Below are positions 55,304-63,943 of a stretch of DNA of 64,000 bases, in pieces (within the stretch, counting starts at the first letter, position 1; every line of letters starts with the position of its first letter). Made by a program: the position numbers and the translations under genes. The notes beneath the pieces were generated by a model, which made no database searches, was not told the DNA's origin, and worked only from the letters and a program-made list of their open reading frames with translations. Source of the stretch: Candidatus Gastranaerophilales bacterium (lineage in GTDB: Bacteria; Cyanobacteriota; Vampirovibrionia; Gastranaerophilales; Gastranaerophilaceae); assembly GCA_944325525.1 (NCBI GenBank), contig CALVAK010000003.1, forward strand, positions 115,779 to 179,778. The letters run 5' to 3'.

Positions 55304-55891
55304 ATGAAGTTAAATTCAGTCGATATTATTCTTTTACTTTTGTATAGCCCAGGTTACACTGACATGATTAACGAACCGATAGATGGGCGAACAAAAATTA
55401 CTAAAATGTTGTTTTTATTTGAAAAAGAGTTAGCTAAAAAGTTTAAATTAGATAAATTAACGGGAAATGAAGATATTTTTCGATTTACAGCATGGAACTT
55501 CGGTCCTATGTCAACAACGATATTTAAAAATTTGGATTTTTTAAAAAATATTGGCTTTGTAGAAAGTACTTATGCGACTTCTTATAGTGTTACCGCAGAA
55601 GAAGTAAGTGAATATAATCATTATTGCAATGAGTTAATTGAAAACGAAAATAATATAACAGAGTATAAAAGTGAGAAATTTTGTCTTACTGCAAAAGGAA
55701 TAAAATTTATTGATGATAAGGGCAAATATCGTTTATTATCAGATAATCAAAAAAAATATTTAAGAGAGTTTAAATCAAAGCTTAATGGTGCAAATTTGAG
55801 AGATATTTTACGATATGTCTATATGACATATCCAAATTATACAGAAAAATCGATAATTAAAAATGAGGTGTTGGGAGATAATGATGTCTGA
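55304..55891 (+). CDS. Winged-helix-like protein, first gene of island cassette
   Basis: The 195-residue protein looks like a small helical/winged-helix module: G-R-T-K-I-T-K-M-L-F-L-F-E-K-E-L, then W-N-F-G-P-M-S, then L-K-N-I-G-F-V-E. Its C-terminal part (L-R-D-I-L-R-Y-V-Y, then Y-P-N-Y-T-E-K-S) resembles proteins I have seen annotated near SocA/Panacea-type antitoxins, but I am not sure of the family. A GGAG site precedes the ATG. Its stop overlaps the next gene by eight bases. A sensor, antitoxin or regulator role for the cassette is inferred. Confidence 0.6.
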   Translation: MKLNSVDIILLLLYSPGYTDMINEPIDGRTKITKMLFLFEKELAKKFKLDKLTGNEDIFRFTAWNFGPMSTTIFKNLDFLKNIGFVESTYATSYSVTAEEVSEYNHYCNELIENENNITEYKSEKFCLTAKGIKFIDDKGKYRLLSDNQKKYLREFKSKLNGANLRDILRYVYMTYPNYTEKSIIKNEVLGDNDV

Positions 55892-56456
55892 TTTACAAAT
55901 TGTGCCAGTAGTTTATCCTATAATTTCAGGGGTTCTTACTTTAGGAATATCATTATTCAGTTTATTTTCTCCATTTGTTGGTACAGAAATAGAGTTTACA
56001 AAAGATGCAAATTGGTATCTTTCCAAATTACAAGGTATGCGTATAGACAAATTAAAAAGGTTTATTTCTGAAGTTTTAAATTTAAAAGTCGCAGAAGATA
56101 ATTCCGAAGATAATAGAATGCCTTATGTTGTAGATATATATGAGTATTTCTCTACAGACATGGAAGAAATTATCCATCTTGAAAATAAAATAAAGCATTT
56201 TCTCAATAAATATAGAATAACAATGACTTCTTTTATGATTGTTCTATGGTTGTCCGTTACGTCAATTATTATTAGTTTAATATTTAAACAAATAATAAAG
56301 TTAAATATTTTTTTAAATTACATTTTTTATTTTGCCATATTATTAGTATTAGTACAACTATTTAATATTATATATCTTCGTTACTTGTTTATAAGTTCTC
56401 AAAATACGTATCAATTGCACATTTTTAGAGGAAAAGAAAAATGGAATATGAAATAG
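55884..56456 (+). CDS. Membrane protein with N-terminal helix and C-terminal hairpin
   Basis: The 190-residue product has one hydrophobic segment near residues 7-27 and two more near residues 115-165, with a soluble charged stretch between. No family is recognised. The second of two adjacent ATGs (55884) gives better spacing from GGGAG; 55881 is the alternative. Its 3' end overlaps the nuclease-like gene by 16 bases. In a defence setting, small membrane proteins next to nuclease genes are often effectors, but that is only an analogy. Confidence 0.65.
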   Translation: MSDLQIVPVVYPIISGVLTLGISLFSLFSPFVGTEIEFTKDANWYLSKLQGMRIDKLKRFISEVLNLKVAEDNSEDNRMPYVVDIYEYFSTDMEEIIHLENKIKHFLNKYRITMTSFMIVLWLSVTSIIISLIFKQIIKLNIFLNYIFYFAILLVLVQLFNIIYLRYLFISSQNTYQLHIFRGKEKWNMK

Positions 56457-56875
56457 ATATGGTTAATAAAGCAATTAAATTTTATACTAATTTAGGATAT
56501 AAAGTTTGTACAGAAGTTCCATTTTTACATCGTTCTATTGATTTAGTATATGAAAATAATGGGCAGTTAAATTCTGTTGAATTTAAAAGAAGGGACTGGA
56601 AAAGAGCTTATGCACAAGCAAAAACACATATTTATGGATCAGATAAGGTTTATGTATGCATATTAAAGCCGTCAAAAGGTATATCGCAAGAACTTAAAGA
56701 TTATTTTAAGGATAGCCCGATAGGTCTATTAGTTTTTGATGAAACAAATACAAATTCTTTAATAGAAGAAATTTTTCCAGCTTCTAATGAACATAAAAAA
56801 TGGAATATAGGTCAACAATGGTTAAAAAAAGCTTTTAACAAAAGACTCGAGGAGGAATTATGCCACAACAGTTAA
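56441..56875 (+). CDS. PD-(D/E)XK nuclease-like protein
   Basis: The 144-residue protein has the restriction-endonuclease-like core: R-S-I-D-L-V-Y with Asp34, a hairpin, then V-E-F-K with Glu47 and Lys49, followed by a helix starting R-D-W-K-R-A-Y-A-Q-A. This spacing matches the D-(x)n-E-x-K catalytic motif, as in VRR-NUC or Holliday-junction-resolvase-like nucleases. It overlaps both neighbours. Whether it cuts DNA or RNA, and under what control, cannot be told. Confidence 0.7.
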   Translation: MEYEIDMVNKAIKFYTNLGYKVCTEVPFLHRSIDLVYENNGQLNSVEFKRRDWKRAYAQAKTHIYGSDKVYVCILKPSKGISQELKDYFKDSPIGLLVFDETNTNSLIEEIFPASNEHKKWNIGQQWLKKAFNKRLEEELCHNS

Positions 56876-58245
56876 AGCATTTAATGCGATTAGGTACTCA
56901 TGGTGAAAAAAAATATTTTAAAGATTTTAAAGAATATTATGATGCGGTAATCATTAATGCAAGCATGATTGCTCATACTGTTAATTCAATGTCTACTTTT
57001 TTAGGTTGTGAACTTTCAAAACCATTTATCATTGATCCTCAAACATATGCGTTTCAATCATATACGCATCTATTACAACAAAGTAAAAACAAAAAAGATA
57101 TTTCAGATGTTAAAGTAAAAAAATCTTTTTGCACTTTAATAGAAAACTATGGCGAAATGTTAAAAAAGATTATATTTGATGAAAAACGCTCTATTAAAAG
57201 TTCTGATTTTAAGAATGATGATAACCAAAATTTGAAAGATTTTTGTAAAAATGTTTTAAAATATCAATTAGAAACAATCACATCAGAAACACAAAATAAT
57301 TCAGAATATAGTGAATATATTGAATATGAAATTGAAAATTGCAAAGGTAATTTATCTTTAACTTTAGTCCCTGCTTTTTTAATTGCTCCATATTTTTATA
57401 TGACACCTAATACATATTCGGATTGGATTGATATAAATATAGATGCTATAAATATTTCAAAAGAATTAAATTCCAAAGATATTGAAATTTATGCACAAAT
57501 TGTAATTGATAAAGATATATTGTTAGATGATAGTAAAATTGAAGAATTGTGTGATAAATATAATTCATCAAGTGCGGAAGGATTTCTTATTTGGTTAGAT
57601 AAATTTGATGAAAAAGAAGTAAGTGAAATTTATCTTGAAAAATTTATTAATTTTTTAAAATTATTGAAATGCAATGGAAAACCGATATATCAAGTTTATG
57701 GTAGTTATTTTTCTATTGTTTTGACAAAAAATATACTTTCAGGAGTTTGTCATGGTATGGAATATGGTGAAAATAGAGATGTTTATCCTGTAGGTGGCGG
57801 GATTCCTGTTTCGAAATTTTATTATCCAGCATTACACAAACGTTTATTATATCGTGATGCTTTAGATTTATTATTGAGAAATGGATATTTGGAAGATTTA
57901 GAGGTTTACAATTCTAATGTATGTAATTGCAAAAATTGTCAAGAAATTATTAATACTCCAATTGAAGATTTTTCAAAATATGGTGATGTTAATTCAACAA
58001 CATTTAAACGAAAATCAGGCAATAGAGAATCTACTGTAACAATGGATTATCCAACTAATGATGCTAAAGATCTATGTTTAAGACATTATTTATACAATAA
58101 AATTACAGAATATAAATATGTTGAAAGCAAAAGTTATTCAGATTGTGCCGAAGATTTAATTCAATCATATAATAAGTACTACGATTATTTAGGAGACAAT
58201 GTTGATTATTTGAAGACTTGGCATAATATAATATTAAAAATTTAA
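56860..58245 (+). CDS. tRNA-guanine-transglycosylase-like protein
   Basis: The 461-residue protein may be a TIM-barrel enzyme related to TGT/DpdA base-exchange enzymes. Supporting features are F-I-I-D-P-Q-T-Y-A-F-Q near residue 58, like the D-S-G-G-F-Q catalytic strand of TGT. Others are V-G-G-G-I-P-V-S-K-F-Y-Y near residue 311 and a zinc-like C-N-C-K-N-C with Cys355, Cys357 and Cys360. A His at 409 follows, which is 49 residues on, longer than the spacing in TGT. TGT enzymes swap guanine for deazaguanine bases in tRNA, and DpdA does so in DNA. GAGGAG precedes the ATG, and the start overlaps the nuclease-like gene. The family call is tentative. Confidence 0.45.
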   Translation: MPQQLKHLMRLGTHGEKKYFKDFKEYYDAVIINASMIAHTVNSMSTFLGCELSKPFIIDPQTYAFQSYTHLLQQSKNKKDISDVKVKKSFCTLIENYGEMLKKIIFDEKRSIKSSDFKNDDNQNLKDFCKNVLKYQLETITSETQNNSEYSEYIEYEIENCKGNLSLTLVPAFLIAPYFYMTPNTYSDWIDINIDAINISKELNSKDIEIYAQIVIDKDILLDDSKIEELCDKYNSSSAEGFLIWLDKFDEKEVSEIYLEKFINFLKLLKCNGKPIYQVYGSYFSIVLTKNILSGVCHGMEYGENRDVYPVGGGIPVSKFYYPALHKRLLYRDALDLLLRNGYLEDLEVYNSNVCNCKNCQEIINTPIEDFSKYGDVNSTTFKRKSGNRESTVTMDYPTNDAKDLCLRHYLYNKITEYKYVESKSYSDCAEDLIQSYNKYYDYLGDNVDYLKTWHNIILKI

Positions 58246-58248
58246 AGT

Positions 58249-59409
58249 ATGATGAAAAAAAATAAAAAATTAAGAGTATTTGAAGCTTTTGCAGGATATG
58301 GTAGTCAACGAATGGCTCTTCGTAATATTGGTATTCCTTTTGAAATAGTTGGAATTTCCGAAATTGAAGGAGAAGTTATTCGCTCTTATGCTGCTATTCA
58401 TACTGATTTTTTAGAAAAAAGAAAAAATTTAGATAAATTTGTTAATCTTGATAAAGAAGAACTAATTGCTTTTTTAAAAAAACTCAATGTTCCGCTTGAT
58501 TATAAAACATTTGTAAATAGAGCTCCTAAAATGAAAATAGAGCAGCTCAAAGAAATGTATCTTGCAAATAAATTAATTAATAACTTTGGTGATATTACAA
58601 AAATTGATCCTGAAAAATTACCAGATTTTGATTTGTTTACATATTCTTTCCCTTGTCAAGATATCTCTGTTGCAGGATACCAAAATGGTTTAAATGAAAG
58701 CTCCGGAACAAGGTCTTCGTTGTTATGGGAATGTTGCAAAATTATAGAGGCAAAAAAACCTAGATATTTAATGATGGAAAATGTTAAAAATCTAGTGGGC
58801 TGTAATCATAAAGCAAACTTTTTGAAGTTTTTAAGATATCTTGAGACTATTGGATATAAAAACAGATGGGCTGTTTTAAATGCGAAAGATTATGGTACTC
58901 CACAACATCGAGAAAGAGTTTTTTGTATAAGTATTTTAGATGAAATGAATTATTTTAGATTTCCTAAGCCAGAACCCTTAACAACAAAGTTAGCAGATAT
59001 TTTGGAACAAGATGTTAATGAAAATTTCTACTTAAAAAATAATCAATTCATGGATTGTCCTATAGTACAAGATTATAGTTATTGTATAGATTCCAACTAT
59101 TGGAAAGGCTCTACATTAAGTAGTTTTTTAGAAAAACGCAGACGTCAATTAGTTACAGATAAAATTAATGAATATGGTGAATACATGGTACGTCGTTTAA
59201 CTCCGCATGAAGCTTGGAGATTAATGGGTGTATCTGATGAAGATTTTCACAAAGTTTCTTCTATAATGAGTAATACTAGTTTATATAAGCAGGCTGGGAA
59301 TAGCATTGTAGTAAGTGTTTTAGAACGTATTTTTACTAATTTATTTATTAATTACGATACAACTATACAAGACCCAGATTTTGCAGTACAATTACCTTTA
59401 TTTAACTAA
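58249..59409 (+). CDS. DNA cytosine-5 methyltransferase (first of two)
   Basis: The 386-residue enzyme shows the m5C motifs in order: F-E-A-F-A-G-Y-G-S-Q (I), S-F-P-C-Q-D-I-S-V-A-G with the catalytic Cys (IV), M-M-E-N-V-K-N-L (VI), Q-H-R-E-R-V-F (VIII), and A-G-N-S-I-V-V-S-V (X). The region between motifs I and IV is unusually long. No clear ribosome binding site precedes the ATG at 58249 or the adjacent ATG at 58252, so it may be coupled to the gene ending four bases earlier. It should protect the target of the endonuclease that follows. Confidence 0.93.
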   Translation: MMKKNKKLRVFEAFAGYGSQRMALRNIGIPFEIVGISEIEGEVIRSYAAIHTDFLEKRKNLDKFVNLDKEELIAFLKKLNVPLDYKTFVNRAPKMKIEQLKEMYLANKLINNFGDITKIDPEKLPDFDLFTYSFPCQDISVAGYQNGLNESSGTRSSLLWECCKIIEAKKPRYLMMENVKNLVGCNHKANFLKFLRYLETIGYKNRWAVLNAKDYGTPQHRERVFCISILDEMNYFRFPKPEPLTTKLADILEQDVNENFYLKNNQFMDCPIVQDYSYCIDSNYWKGSTLSSFLEKRRRQLVTDKINEYGEYMVRRLTPHEAWRLMGVSDEDFHKVSSIMSNTSLYKQAGNSIVVSVLERIFTNLFINYDTTIQDPDFAVQLPLFN

Positions 59410-59428
59410 ATTTTAATAGAGGTATTTG

Positions 59429-60238
59429 ATGACTGCAAAAGAAGATATCATAGAATTGTTTCATAAAAACGTAAAAGGCAAAAGACCAAATGTCGAAGGA
59501 ACAAATGAAAGACACGATGGTAGACAAGGACAATGGCTAGAACATCAATTTGGTATTCATTCTAATGACTATAATGCAGCTGACTTGTGGGGATATGAGT
59601 TAAAAAATGAAACGACATCCAAAACAACATTTGGAGATTGGTCCGCAAATGAATATGTTTTTAATAATCCGGAATACCGTGATTATTTTGCAGGCACTAG
59701 TAAATTTGAAAAAAGAGAAGATTTTTTGAGAATATTTGGTAAACCTAATGAAGAAAAAGGTGGAAGATGTTCTTGGTCTGGTTCTCCTTGTCCCAAAATC
59801 AAATGCTTTAATGATTTTGGACAAAAACTTGTTATTGATAAGAATAAAGATATTTTGGCTATATACTCATACAGTCAAGATAAAAGAATAGATAAAGCTG
59901 AAATAGTACCCAAAAGTTTGCAATTAGAAGAATTAGTGTTAGCACGTTGGTATGGTGAAATATCACCAACTACTAAAAAAAGAGATAAATGTTTAAAAGC
60001 CAAATTAGAAGATAAATTTAATGATAAAGGTTGGTTTACATGTAAAACAGATGCGACGGGATGTTATTGTAAAATCTGTTTTGGCAGACCAATGAATTAT
60101 GACGAATGGTTGGAGCTAGTAAAACAAGGAATTGTATTCTTTGATAGTGGTATGTATCAAGGCAACAAAAGACCTTATTCACAGTGGCGTGCAAATAACA
60201 ATTTTTGGGATAGTTTAATAGAAGAAACTTATGAATAA
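59429..60238 (+). CDS. Type II restriction endonuclease, LlaMI-like
   Basis: The 269-residue protein has the layout I associate with the LlaMI family: G-R-Q-G-Q-W-L-E-H-Q-F-G, then A-A-D-L-W-G-Y-E-L-K-N-E-T with the catalytic Asp52, Glu57 and Lys59, then T-T-F-G-D-W-S-A. LlaMI cuts at CCNGG; specificity here is inferred only from family likeness. A C-terminal cysteine group (C-K-T-D...C-Y-C-K-I-C) may bind zinc. AGAGG precedes the ATG at 59429. It lies between two m5C methyltransferase genes, the arrangement of the ScrFI system. Confidence 0.8.
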   Translation: MTAKEDIIELFHKNVKGKRPNVEGTNERHDGRQGQWLEHQFGIHSNDYNAADLWGYELKNETTSKTTFGDWSANEYVFNNPEYRDYFAGTSKFEKREDFLRIFGKPNEEKGGRCSWSGSPCPKIKCFNDFGQKLVIDKNKDILAIYSYSQDKRIDKAEIVPKSLQLEELVLARWYGEISPTTKKRDKCLKAKLEDKFNDKGWFTCKTDATGCYCKICFGRPMNYDEWLELVKQGIVFFDSGMYQGNKRPYSQWRANNNFWDSLIEETYE

Positions 60239-60270
60239 ATTGTGTTGATGTGATAAAAAAAAATGCTTAA

Positions 60271-60276
60271 TATAAT
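60271..60276 (+). promoter_or_regulatory. -10 element before the second methyltransferase
   Basis: A perfect TATAAT in the 73-base gap between the endonuclease and the methyltransferase, with a TTGATG 20 bases upstream, a long spacing. It suggests the second methyltransferase has its own promoter. Confidence 0.35.
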
Positions 60277-60311
60277 AGCTTATTGCTCTTTCTTATGCTA
60301 ATATTCAAGGT

Positions 60312-61259
60312 ATGAAATCAAAAAAGAAAGTAAAAATAATTGATTTGTTTGCAGGAATCGGTGGAATTAGACTTGGTTTTGAACAAGCTTTTAATGGAAA
60401 TGTAGAATGCGTATTTACAAGCGAAATTGATAAATATGCGGTACAAACATACATTGAAAACTTTGGGTCAGACAATATTTATGGAGATATAACTCAAATA
60501 TCAGAAAAAGATGTTCCAGATCACGACATTTTACTTGCAGGGTTTCCTTGTCAACCATTTTCTCAAGCTGGTTTAAAAAAGGGATTTAATGACACTAGAG
60601 GAACATTATTTTTTGATATTGAAAGAATTTTACTTGAAAAGAAGCCAAAAGCTTTCTTGTTAGAAAATGTCAAACAGTTAAAAGGGCACGATAAGGGAAA
60701 TACTTTAAAAGTTATACTTGAACACTTGCATAATGCAGGATATAAAACTTTTGTAAAAGTTCTTGCCGCGAAAGACTTTGGAGTTCCACAAAATCGTGAA
60801 CGTATATATATTGTTGGATTCCTAGATAATAGTATAAATTTTGAATTTCCAGAACCAACATTAAAAGAAACTAAAGTTGGAAATATATTAGAAAATAATC
60901 CTGATGATAAATATACAATCTCTGATAAATTATGGGCTGGACATCAAAGAAGAAAATTAATGCATAAAGAAAAAGGGAATGGTTTTGGATATGGATTATT
61001 TAATGCAAATAGTCCTTATACTAATACTATTTCAGCACGTTACTATAAGGATGGCAGTGAAATTTTAATAGAGCAAGATGGGAAAAACCCACGGAAATTA
61101 ACCCCAAGAGAGGCCGCAAGATTGCAAGGATTCCCAGAAGAATATAAAATTACAGCTGTATCAGACAATCAATTATACAAACAATTTGGTAATAGTGTAT
61201 GTGTTCCAGTTATAGAAAAAATTGCTGAAAGAATAAAAGTTAATCTTGAGCAAGATTAG
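60312..61259 (+). CDS. DNA cytosine-5 methyltransferase (second of two)
   Basis: The 315-residue enzyme is compact, with I-I-D-L-F-A-G-I-G-G-I-R (I), A-G-F-P-C-Q-P-F-S-Q-A-G carrying the catalytic Cys (IV), F-L-L-E-N-V-K (VI), Q-N-R-E-R-I-Y (VIII) and Q-F-G-N-S-V-C-V-P-V (X). It is distinct from the first methyltransferase and not a recent copy. Two different m5C enzymes are expected when each methylates a different strand or cytosine of the site. The ribosome binding site (AAGG) is unusually close to the ATG. The end overlaps the convergent glycosylase gene by 20 bases. Confidence 0.95.
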   Translation: MKSKKKVKIIDLFAGIGGIRLGFEQAFNGNVECVFTSEIDKYAVQTYIENFGSDNIYGDITQISEKDVPDHDILLAGFPCQPFSQAGLKKGFNDTRGTLFFDIERILLEKKPKAFLLENVKQLKGHDKGNTLKVILEHLHNAGYKTFVKVLAAKDFGVPQNRERIYIVGFLDNSINFEFPEPTLKETKVGNILENNPDDKYTISDKLWAGHQRRKLMHKEKGNGFGYGLFNANSPYTNTISARYYKDGSEILIEQDGKNPRKLTPREAARLQGFPEEYKITAVSDNQLYKQFGNSVCVPVIEKIAERIKVNLEQD

Positions 61260-62919
61260 TTTTTATAAGTTTTTCACTATCCACCTTAAATTCTTTTGGT
61301 AAGAAGTTCAAAAAACTTTTTACTGAATATATATTATTAATTAACCCTTTAAATTTATAGTTTTCGTCCAATATATAACCTGAAAATTCATCAATTAATT
61401 TATATACATAGCCTTTATATTTATCTTTATACAAAATACCTATTTTTTTAGGAATATTATGTTCTAGATAACATATAAATAAAGGCGAGTTTTTTGTAAC
61501 ATTAAAACTTGGTTTAAGATTTAAATAATTAAATTTATTAGAATAATTACCATCTTTTTTTCTTTTGTATACAATTTCATAAGTTAAAGCATCTGTAACA
61601 TATACGAAACTCGTTTCAATTTTTTGAAAGCCAATACAAACTTTATTTAATTTACATTCATAACAAGCTAATGGATTTTGTTTTCTGAATTCACCATTAC
61701 CATTGGTTCCATACCTTTGACACCATAATAATTCCATATATTCTCTTATATTTGTTTTATTTGCTTGACTAGTTAACCATATTAGCCGTTCTAATTTTCC
61801 TAAATTATTAAATTGGTTAAAAAAATCATCTTTATTATCTATACCAAGAGCAAATCTATAAAATGTATCAATCCAAGTATCAATAGGTATGACATTTGAA
61901 TTTGCAAAGCCCTGTTGTATGAAACACGCTACTACTTTTTCAGAACATCCCTTTATTCCTGCATTATAAAATTTTTCAAAAAATACTTTATTCCATAAAT
62001 TATAATCTGTATTCATAATAGTCATTATTGACCATATAAAGAAACAAGCACGCCACGAAAATCGATTAAAAGCATCGATTAAAAGCTCAATTTGATATTT
62101 ATCTCCATTATTAAAGTCTATATTTGTGCCTTTGACCCAAGGTACTAACTTACTTTTTGTAAATTTTTCTTTATTTTGTTCCCAAGCATGTGGAATAGCT
62201 TTAAAAACAATGTCATCTATTTTTACTATTTGTGTATAATCTAATTTCCAAACTTTATACATAGACTTATATAAAGTTTCAAATTTAGAAAATTTTGTAA
62301 AATTTTGTTCTCTTACATCTTTATATATAGGCAATAAATAAAATTCTAAAAAATTCCATTGAGGAATTTCTTTATTATCTATAGAAATTTTTTCACCAAA
62401 AGTACTTAAAAAATTATAAAGCATGCGCATTTCACTTTGCCTGCCTGTTTTAGGGCTAAATGCTGCAACAAAACGAATTATTGAATATATCTCCTCATAA
62501 AAACGTCCAAAAGGTAATATATTTCCATATATGTTTGAACAAATATCAAATAAACTTGATAAAAAAGATTTATATTTTTGTGGAGATGCATCTATTATGT
62601 CTTGTTTTGTAACAGGATCAGATATTCCTATTCTATTTTTTAATTCTGTTCTTACAATTTCCCTAAATTTTGAATTTTCAGAAGCATTCAAATTTATATT
62701 GCTATAAAATAGAAAAATTACATTACAGGTTCCATTATTTTTATATTTTTGAGCTTTCATAGTTACAGGAAAACCATATATTCTGGTATTATCTATAATT
62801 GTATGTACATATACAATTGGAAATCCTGGTAAATCAGGATAAAATAATTCTATTTTTGGTAACCATTTGACAGGGACGTTGTCAATCTCTATTTCGCTTG
62901 AATATTTGATTTTTTCCAT
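61240..62919 (-). CDS. Helix-hairpin-helix iron-sulfur DNA glycosylase-like protein
   Basis: The 559-residue protein contains an HhH-GPD domain. G-I-K-G-C-S-E-K-V-V-A-C-F aligns with the OGG1/EndoIII hairpin and keeps the lysine nucleophile. I-P-I-D-T-W holds the catalytic Asp347. Cys400, Cys419, Cys422 and Cys428 (C-x18-C-x2-C-x5-C) would form an EndoIII-like iron-sulfur loop with a longer first spacing. An N-terminal region of about 130 residues and a C-terminal ~130 residues are unknown. Such an enzyme could remove thymine arising from deaminated 5-methylcytosine, or attack modified phage DNA. Confidence 0.7.
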   Translation of the reverse strand: MEKIKYSSEIEIDNVPVKWLPKIELFYPDLPGFPIVYVHTIIDNTRIYGFPVTMKAQKYKNNGTCNVIFLFYSNINLNASENSKFREIVRTELKNRIGISDPVTKQDIIDASPQKYKSFLSSLFDICSNIYGNILPFGRFYEEIYSIIRFVAAFSPKTGRQSEMRMLYNFLSTFGEKISIDNKEIPQWNFLEFYLLPIYKDVREQNFTKFSKFETLYKSMYKVWKLDYTQIVKIDDIVFKAIPHAWEQNKEKFTKSKLVPWVKGTNIDFNNGDKYQIELLIDAFNRFSWRACFFIWSIMTIMNTDYNLWNKVFFEKFYNAGIKGCSEKVVACFIQQGFANSNVIPIDTWIDTFYRFALGIDNKDDFFNQFNNLGKLERLIWLTSQANKTNIREYMELLWCQRYGTNGNGEFRKQNPLACYECKLNKVCIGFQKIETSFVYVTDALTYEIVYKRKKDGNYSNKFNYLNLKPSFNVTKNSPLFICYLEHNIPKKIGILYKDKYKGYVYKLIDEFSGYILDENYKFKGLINNIYSVKSFLNFLPKEFKVDSEKLIKTNLAQD

Positions 62920-62970
62920 AATAGAATTCTACCATAAATTTTTAGTATAATAATTTTGAGGAGATTTCTT

Positions 62971-63315
62971 ATGGATATTGAATTTTTAAAAGAAAAAACA
63001 GTACAATTCAGAGATGCAAGAGATTGGAAGCAATTTCATACCCCTAAAAATCTAGCAATGGCATTATCTGTTGAAGCCTCAGAATTAGTTGAATTATTTT
63101 TGTGGGATGACAATACTAGTTCTTTTAGTATTACAAGAACTAAAAATGAACAACTGCAAGAAGAAATGGCAGATGTATTAATATATCTTTTATCAATGTC
63201 GGATATTCTTGATATAGATTTATCTAAAGCCGTATTAGACAAATTAGAAAAAAATAATAAAAAATATCCTGTTGAAAAATCAAAAGGATCTTGTAAAAAA
63301 TATACAGAACTATAA
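62971..63315 (+). CDS. MazG-fold nucleotide pyrophosphatase (dCTPase-like)
   Basis: The 114-residue protein has the all-alpha NTP-pyrophosphatase fold with the acidic metal motifs E-A-S-E-L-V-E and E-E-M-A-D-V. R-D-W-K-Q-F-H-T-P-K-N-L-A-M-A-L matches the DCTPP1/RS21-C6 branch, whose members hydrolyse dCTP and 5-methyl-dCTP. The ATG at 62971 has a GAGGAG site; an in-frame TTG at 62956 overlaps it. It is divergent from the glycosylase gene by about 50 bases. In a cytosine-methylating island it could sanitise modified nucleotides; this is inference. Confidence 0.85.
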   Translation: MDIEFLKEKTVQFRDARDWKQFHTPKNLAMALSVEASELVELFLWDDNTSSFSITRTKNEQLQEEMADVLIYLLSMSDILDIDLSKAVLDKLEKNNKKYPVEKSKGSCKKYTEL

Positions 63316-63416
63316 TGATGTTTAAATATATTTTGATTTTGAGTAATGAATTACCATCCGAAAAAAGAATTAGACTGAATAAGTGTGAAAAATATCGGAT
63401 TAAAAAAGTTATTTAA
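63315..63416 (+). CDS. Possible small ORF of 33 residues
   Basis: A short frame begins at an ATG overlapping the previous stop (TAATG) and runs to a TAA at 63414-63416. The product is basic in its second half. Only the overlap supports it; there is no ribosome binding site of its own. It may not be a gene. Confidence 0.2.
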   Translation: MMFKYILILSNELPSEKRIRLNKCEKYRIKKVI

Positions 63417-63521
63417 ATAGTATTCAAAATAAAATTATGTTTTAATGATACGTTTTACATGTAATCTCTTGATATTTATGTGCTTGAGAGTAATATATGT
63501 CATTGCCGATAAGAGGTGGCA

Positions 63522-63740
63522 ATGATTGAGTTAGGCAAAAAATATAAACTTAAAAAGATTAAAGATTTTAGAAACTCTGATAATGCATATTTCAAAGTAA
63601 TTAGTTTATACAACTTTGACACTGTAATCTGCGAAAACGATTACGGAGAAAGATTTGTATTTATGAAAGAATTTTTAACTGATTCAGATATGCCTGATGA
63701 AACTTATTCAGATTTGATGCTTGAAAGGAAAGAATCATGA
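63522..63740 (+). CDS. Small hypothetical protein
   Basis: The 72-residue product is charged and shows alternating hydrophobic and charged residues (Y-F-K-V-I-S-L-Y, then E-R-F-V-F-M-K-E-F), consistent with a small beta-rich fold. I do not recognise a family. The ATG at 63522 has an AGAGG site. Its stop overlaps the next start (ATGA), so the pair is coupled. Small overlapping genes like these are common in phages and mobile elements. Confidence 0.6.
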   Translation: MIELGKKYKLKKIKDFRNSDNAYFKVISLYNFDTVICENDYGERFVFMKEFLTDSDMPDETYSDLMLERKES

Positions 63741-63943
63741 CGGAAAAAGATTACGCACTTTACGGTACAAAGATTTTAAACCACAAGACAGGTGAAATCG
63801 GATTATTAATTAAAATTTGGAAAAACAAGTATGCCGATGCAGAAATTGATTATGCAACTTGTGTTGATAAGCACGGCAAACGCTACAATATCAAACTTGA
63901 TGAGATTTTACCATTAGAGGAAACTGATGATTTTGAAAAATAA
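63737..63943 (+). CDS. Small hypothetical protein
   Basis: The 68-residue product resembles a small SH3-like beta barrel by eye (G-T-K-I-L-N-H-K-T-G-E-I-G-L-L-I then A-T-C-V-D-K-H-G-K-R-Y). No family is assigned. It overlaps the preceding gene by four bases with an AAGGAAAG site inside that gene, and probably overlaps the next one too. Confidence 0.6.
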   Translation: MTEKDYALYGTKILNHKTGEIGLLIKIWKNKYADAEIDYATCVDKHGKRYNIKLDEILPLEETDDFEK

